Shown in pieces: positions 59,960 through 64,000 of a stretch of DNA of 64,000 nucleotides. A program made the translations under genes and the position numbers. The DNA lies in NCBI RefSeq assembly GCF_004323595.1, contig NZ_AP019373.1, positions 2,232,001 through 2,296,000 of the forward strand, written 5' to 3'. The number at the start of each line of letters is the position of its first letter. Within the stretch, counting starts at the first letter, position 1. Source of the stretch: Sulfuricystis thermophila. Its GTDB lineage: Bacteria > Pseudomonadota > Gammaproteobacteria > Burkholderiales > Rhodocyclaceae. A model generated the notes under the pieces. That model was not told where the DNA came from. It ran no database searches and worked only from the letters and a program-made list of their open reading frames with translations.

Positions 59960-61501
59960 GTGGAATTTAGCATAAAGAGCGGAAACCCGGAAAAGCAGCG
60001 TACGGCCTGTGTCGTCGTCGGGGTTTTCGAGCCTCGCAAGCTTTCCCTGCCCGCGGAATTGATCGACAACGCGGCCCGCGGCTATCTTTCCGAACTGTTG
60101 CGGCGCGGTGACATGGAAGGCAAGGCGGGCACGACGCTGCTGCTGCACAAGGTGCCGGGCACGGAGGCCGACCGCGTGCTGCTCGTCGGTCTGGGCAAGG
60201 AACGCGAATTCCGTGAAAAAGAATATCGCAACGCCATCACCACGGCGGTGCGCACCCTGAATGAAACCGGCGGTTTCGACGGCACGCTGTACTTGACCGA
60301 GCTGGCGGTCAAAAAACGTGATGTCGCCTGGCGCGTGCGTCAGGCGGTGATGGCCGTCGAAGAGACGCTCTATCGCTTCGACCAGATGAAGTCGAAAAAA
60401 GACGAAGTTCGCCGACCGCTGCGCAAACTGACTTTCTGCGTCGAACGGCGCAGCGAACTCGCCGCCGCTGAACAAGCCCTGCTCGAAGGGCAAGCCATCG
60501 CCGCCGCGATGCAATTGATGAAAAACCTCGCCAATCTGCCGGGCAATGTCTGCACGCCGACTTACCTTGCCGAGCAGGCGCGAACCCTGGCCGGCGAGCA
60601 CGGGCTGGAAATCGAGGTGCTCGGCCGCGAAGAGATGGAACGGCTCGGCATGAATGCGCTCCTGGCGGTGGCCAAGGGCTCGAAGGAGCCGCCGCAGTTC
60701 ATCGTCCTGAAATACCACGGCGGCAAGGCGAACGACAAGCCGATCGTGCTGGTCGGCAAGGGGGTCACCTTCGATACCGGCGGCATTTCGCTCAAGCCGC
60801 CGCAGGACATGGACGAGATGAAGTTCGACATGTCGGGCGCCGCCAGCGTGCTGGCCACGATCAAGGCCGCGGCGCAGATGAAACTGCCGCTCAACGTCAT
60901 CGCCGTGGTGCCCACCGTCGAGAACATGCCGGGCGGCGGCGCGAGCCGTCCGGGCGACATCGTCACCTCGATGTCCGGCCAGACCATCGAGATCCTCAAT
61001 ACCGATGCCGAAGGGCGCCTGATCCTCTGCGATGCGCTGACCTACGTCGAACGCTTCGAACCCGACTGCGTGATCGACGTCGCCACGCTCACCGGCGCCT
61101 GCGTGATCGCGCTCGGCCACGTCGTCAGCGGACTGCTCGCCAACCACGACAGCCTGGCGCACGAACTCATCGATGCCGGCAATGCCGCCTGGGATCGCGC
61201 CTGGCAGCTCCCCTTGTTCGAGGATTATCAGGAGCAGTTGAAGAGCAACTTCGCCGACATGGGCAACATCGGCGGCCGACCCGCCGGCACCATCACCGCC
61301 GCCTGTTTCCTGTCGCGCTTCACGAAGAAATACGACTGGGCACACCTCGACATCGCCGGCACTGCCTACAAGAGCGGCAAGGAAAAGGGTTCGACCGGTC
61401 GGCCGGTGCCGCTGCTGACCCATTTCCTGCTGGAACGGGCGGCGAAAGCCGAGACTGGCGGCTCACGGAAAGTCGGCGCTGACGGGACGGCACGGAAGTA
61501 G
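59960..61501 (+). CDS. pepA: Leucyl aminopeptidase PepA
   Basis: M17 di-zinc aminopeptidase, 513 residues. Metal and catalytic motifs: [27 protein letters not shown] and [10 protein letters not shown]. The GTG start is preceded by AGGAG. The family usually ends shortly after [14 protein letters not shown]. Here an extra tail ([14 protein letters not shown]) is encoded by the dispersed repeat at 61468-61493. Confidence 0.95.
   Translation: MEFSIKSGNPEKQRTACVVVGVFEPRKLSLPAELIDNAARGYLSELLRRGDMEGKAGTTLLLHKVPGTEADRVLLVGLGKEREFREKEYRNAITTAVRTLNETGGFDGTLYLTELAVKKRDVAWRVRQAVMAVEETLYRFDQMKSKKDEVRRPLRKLTFCVERRSELAAAEQALLEGQAIAAAMQLMKNLANLPGNVCTPTYLAEQARTLAGEHGLEIEVLGREEMERLGMNALLAVAKGSKEPPQFIVLKYHGGKANDKPIVLVGKGVTFDTGGISLKPPQDMDEMKFDMSGAASVLATIKAAAQMKLPLNVIAVVPTVENMPGGGASRPGDIVTSMSGQTIEILNTDAEGRLILCDALTYVERFEPDCVIDVATLTGACVIALGHVVSGLLANHDSLAHELIDAGNAAWDRAWQLPLFEDYQEQLKSNFADMGNIGGRPAGTITAACFLSRFTKKYDWAHLDIAGTAYKSGKEKGSTGRPVPLLTHFLLERAAKAETGGSRKVGADGTARK
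61468..61493 (-). repeat. Dispersed 25-base repeat, copy 14 (pepA 3' end)
   Basis: GAAAGTCGGCGCTGAC then GGGACGGCAC. Read as KVGADGTA in the last residues of PepA, 8 bases before the end of the stop codon. Confidence 0.85.
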
Positions 61502-61512
61502 CCGATCAGGCG

Positions 61513-61980
61513 ATGACACGCATCTTCTTCCTGCACGGCGCGGCCGATCGCATCCAGTCGACCGCGCAATGGCTGCAGCGCGTCTGGACGGAGCGCGCCA
61601 TAGCGCCGGCTGCCCGCCCGGCGGTGCTCGTCTATGCCCCCGCGGTCGAGGATGCCGAGCGGCTCGACCGCCTGCTATGGACGCAACCGGCACTTTCCTT
61701 CGTGCCGCATTGTCGTGCCGATTCGTCGCTCGCAGGCGAGACCCCGATCCTGATCGCCGAGCGGCTCGACGACCCGCCATTCGATACCTGCCTCGTCAAT
61801 CTGAGCAACGAGCTGCCAGCGGCGTTTTCGCGCTTCGACTTTCTCGTCGAGGTCGTTTCGACTGCCGATGCGGACCGCCTGCCGGCGCGGGAACGCTTCA
61901 AGTTTTACCGCGACCGCGGTTATCCGATCGAGAACCACGACGTTTCCACGGGAATGCAATGCGCGCCGATGATGATCTGA
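61513..61980 (+). CDS. holC: DNA polymerase III chi subunit HolC
   Basis: Clamp-loader accessory subunit that links the replicase to SSB. The 155 residues show the HolC features RIFFLHGAADR, RLDRLLWTQPALSFVPH and PILIAERLDDPPFDTCLVNLS near the SSB-binding region. The pepA-holC-valS order is widespread in proteobacteria. Confidence 0.92.
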   Translation: MTRIFFLHGAADRIQSTAQWLQRVWTERAIAPAARPAVLVYAPAVEDAERLDRLLWTQPALSFVPHCRADSSLAGETPILIAERLDDPPFDTCLVNLSNELPAAFSRFDFLVEVVSTADADRLPARERFKFYRDRGYPIENHDVSTGMQCAPMMI

Positions 61981-62336
61981 TCACGCAGGCCGATGCGTTG
62001 ATGCGGCGTTACCGCAGCTTCGTCGCCCGGCCGGTGAGTCCACCGCCTGCAGAACCCGCCCCAGTTTCTGCCGCCGAGACAGCCGAAACCATTCCGCTGC
62101 TGACGGAGGTCGTTTCCGATACCGCCACCGGCCCGCTGGATCCCGACGCCTTGTTGGCGCCCTTGCAAGGCGAACTGGAAACCGCGCTCGCCGCCTGGCT
62201 CGACCAGGCCCTGCCCACGGCGCTCGCCGCAGCCACCCCGCAGCTCCTCGCCGCGCTGGAGGCCGACGCACGCCAGACCCTGTTGCCGAATTTGCTCGAA
62301 ACACTGAAACATGGAATCACTCGCCAAAAGCTTTGA
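61959..62336 (+). CDS. Hypothetical protein between holC and valS
   Basis: 125-residue frame starting [21 protein letters not shown], then an Ala/Pro-rich linker and a helical, Leu/Ala-rich C-terminus ([21 protein letters not shown]). No domain is recognised. It overlaps holC by 22 bases and valS by 26, which supports translation from the same mRNA. Such small genes occur at this position in other betaproteobacteria. Confidence 0.65.
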   Translation: MRADDDLITQADALMRRYRSFVARPVSPPPAEPAPVSAAETAETIPLLTEVVSDTATGPLDPDALLAPLQGELETALAAWLDQALPTALAAATPQLLAALEADARQTLLPNLLETLKHGITRQKL

Positions 62337-64000
62337 ACCCGCCGGCATCGAACGCCGCTGGTATCCGCTCTGGGAGTCGCGCGGCTACTTCGCCGCCGGC
62401 CTCGACACCACCAAGAAAGACAATTTCTGCATCCTGCTGCCGCCGCCCAATGTCACCGGCACGCTGCACATGGGACATGGCTTCAACCAGTCGATCATGG
62501 ACTGTCTGGTGCGCTACCACCGCATGCGCGGCGCCAACACCCTCTGGCAGCCGGGCACCGACCATGCCGGCATCGCGACGCAAATCGTCGTCGAGCGGCA
62601 ACTGGACGCACAGGGCATCTCGCGCCACGATCTGGGTCGCGAGAAGTTCCTCGAAAAGGTCTGGGAATGGAAAGCCTATTCGGGCGGCACGATCACGCAG
62701 CAGATGCGGCGGCTCGGCGCTTCGTGCGACTGGGGCCGCGAGCGCTTCACGATGGACGCGGGGCTCTCCAAGATCGTCACCGAGACCTTCGTGCGCCTCT
62801 ACCGCGAAGGACTGATCTACCGCGGCAAACGGCTGGTCAACTGGGACCCGAAGCTGCTCACCGCGGTCTCCGATCTCGAAGTCGTCAGCGAGGAAGAAGA
62901 CGGCTTCATGTGGGAGATTCGTTATCCGTTCGTCGAGGGTGAAGGCGCGCTGGTCGTCGCCACGACGCGGCCGGAAACCCTGCTCGGCGACGTCGCCGTT
63001 GCCGTGCATCCCGAAGACGAACGTTACCGGCGCCTCATCGGCAAACAGGTGCATCTGCCGCTCACCGGCCGGACGATCCCGATCATCGCCGACGCCTACG
63101 TCGACCGCGAATTCGGCACCGGCTGTGTGAAGATCACCCCGGCGCACGACTTCAACGACTGGCAGGTCGGCCACCGGCACGGGCTCGTGCCGATCAACAT
63201 CTTCACGCTCGATGCGCGCATCAACGAGCACGGTCCAGAAAAGTATCGCGGCCTGGACCGTTACGCAGCCCGTCAGGCCATCGTCGCCGACCTCGAAACG
63301 GCAGGCCTGTTGGTCTCGGTGAAACCCCACAGGCTGATGGTGCCCAGAGGTGACCGCACCGGCGCGGTGATCGAGCCGATGCTCACCGACCAGTGGTTCG
63401 TCGCCATGACGAAGCCCACGGCGGATGGCAGGAGCATCGCGCAGAAGGCGCTCGACTGTGTCGCCAGCGGCGAGATCAAGTTCGTGCCCGAGAACTGGGT
63501 GAATACCTACAACCAGTGGCTGACCAACATCCAGGACTGGTGTATTTCAAGGCAGCTGTGGTGGGGCCATCAGATTCCCGCCTGGTATGGCGACGATGGC
63601 CGCATCTGGGTCGCGCATGACGAGGATGAAGCCTACCGGCTCGCCCGCGCCGAGGGTTACGACGGCGGACTGACGCGCGATCCCGACGTGCTCGATACCT
63701 GGTATTCATCGGCCTTGTGGCCGTTTTCGACGCTCGACTGGACGCCCGAGTATCCGGCCAAGTCGAATCCGGCGCTCGATCTGTATCTGCCCTCCTCGGT
63801 GCTGGTCACCGGCTTCGACATCATCTTCTTCTGGGTCGCGCGCATGGTGATGATGACCAAGCACATCACCGGCAAGATTCCCTTCAAGCACGTCTATGTG
63901 CATGGCCTGATCCGCGATGCCGAAGGCCAGAAGATGAGCAAGAGCAAAGGCAACGTGCTCGACCCGATCGACCTCGTCGACGGCATCGATCTGGAAACCC
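62311..64000 (+). CDS. valS: Valyl-tRNA synthetase ValS (5' part)
   Basis: Class I aminoacyl-tRNA synthetase, with the first 563 codons in the window and running off the end. ATG 62311 gives [20 protein letters not shown]. The HIGH motif appears as HMGH in [15 protein letters not shown], and the KMSKS loop as [11 protein letters not shown] near 63930. The editing domain lies between ([17 protein letters not shown] comes after it). No stop interrupts the frame. Confidence 0.97.
   Translation, partial: MESLAKSFEPAGIERRWYPLWESRGYFAAGLDTTKKDNFCILLPPPNVTGTLHMGHGFNQSIMDCLVRYHRMRGANTLWQPGTDHAGIATQIVVERQLDAQGISRHDLGREKFLEKVWEWKAYSGGTITQQMRRLGASCDWGRERFTMDAGLSKIVTETFVRLYREGLIYRGKRLVNWDPKLLTAVSDLEVVSEEEDGFMWEIRYPFVEGEGALVVATTRPETLLGDVAVAVHPEDERYRRLIGKQVHLPLTGRTIPIIADAYVDREFGTGCVKITPAHDFNDWQVGHRHGLVPINIFTLDARINEHGPEKYRGLDRYAARQAIVADLETAGLLVSVKPHRLMVPRGDRTGAVIEPMLTDQWFVAMTKPTADGRSIAQKALDCVASGEIKFVPENWVNTYNQWLTNIQDWCISRQLWWGHQIPAWYGDDGRIWVAHDEDEAYRLARAEGYDGGLTRDPDVLDTWYSSALWPFSTLDWTPEYPAKSNPALDLYLPSSVLVTGFDIIFFWVARMVMMTKHITGKIPFKHVYVHGLIRDAEGQKMSKSKGNVLDPIDLVDGIDLET

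Overview
The window is a gene-dense, high-GC chromosomal segment of a betaproteobacterium. The closest fit is the Rhodocyclales/Nitrosomonadales group. This rests on gene order, because no rRNA or other taxonomic marker is present. The orders used are a complete dcw cluster, dusB-fis-purH-purD, hemCDXY beside algZR and argH, ilvBHC-psd-pssA-leuA, and lptGF facing pepA-holC-valS. Almost everything is core housekeeping. There is no prophage, transposase, CRISPR array or tRNA/rRNA gene, and no stretch over about 250 bases lacks a gene.

Layout. (1) 1-16.9 kb, plus strand: the division and cell-wall cluster mraZ(end)-rsmH-ftsL-ftsI-murE-murF-mraY-murD-ftsW-murG-murC-murB-ddlB-ftsQ-ftsA-ftsZ. Nearly every stop codon overlaps the next start, and the cluster is closed by a hairpin terminator. 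(2) 16.9-22.5 kb, minus strand: lptD-surA-pdxA-rsmA (outer-membrane assembly, vitamin B6, ribosome maturation). (3) 22.6-31.8 kb, plus strand: amgK-murU (peptidoglycan sugar recycling), pepP-ubiH, dusB-fis, purH-purD-hemF. (4) 31.7-36.0 kb, minus strand: hemC-hemD-hemX-hemY, with ppc diverging from hemC. (5) 38.8-44.3 kb, minus strand: pyc and the LytTR-type two-component pair algZ-algR. (6) 44.4-48.9 kb: argH, a fructosamine-kinase-like gene, grxD, a thioredoxin-fold gene, a YihY-type membrane gene and a DUF2069 gene. (7) 48.9-55.5 kb, minus strand: ilvB-ilvH-ilvC-psd-pssA-leuA. (8) 55.7-64 kb: an ECF-like sigma factor with DUF3619, DUF3106 and RDD proteins, then lptF-lptG (minus), pepA, holC, a small unknown gene and the first 1690 bases of valS.

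The unusual content is repetitive DNA. A motif of about 25 bases occurs 14 times at roughly 4.6-kb intervals. It lies on both strands, inside genes and between them, and is read in several frames, so it is conserved as DNA and not as a peptide. Larger GC-rich elements sit between ftsW and murG, between hemC and hemD, after the stop codons of grxD and ilvC, and between ppc and pyc. In places these elements supply gene ends: the hemD start region, the DUF2069 N-terminus and the PepA C-terminus. Two genes at operon junctions look 5'-truncated. MurE lacks its whole N-terminal UDP-binding domain, and the fructosamine-kinase-like protein lacks about 30 residues.
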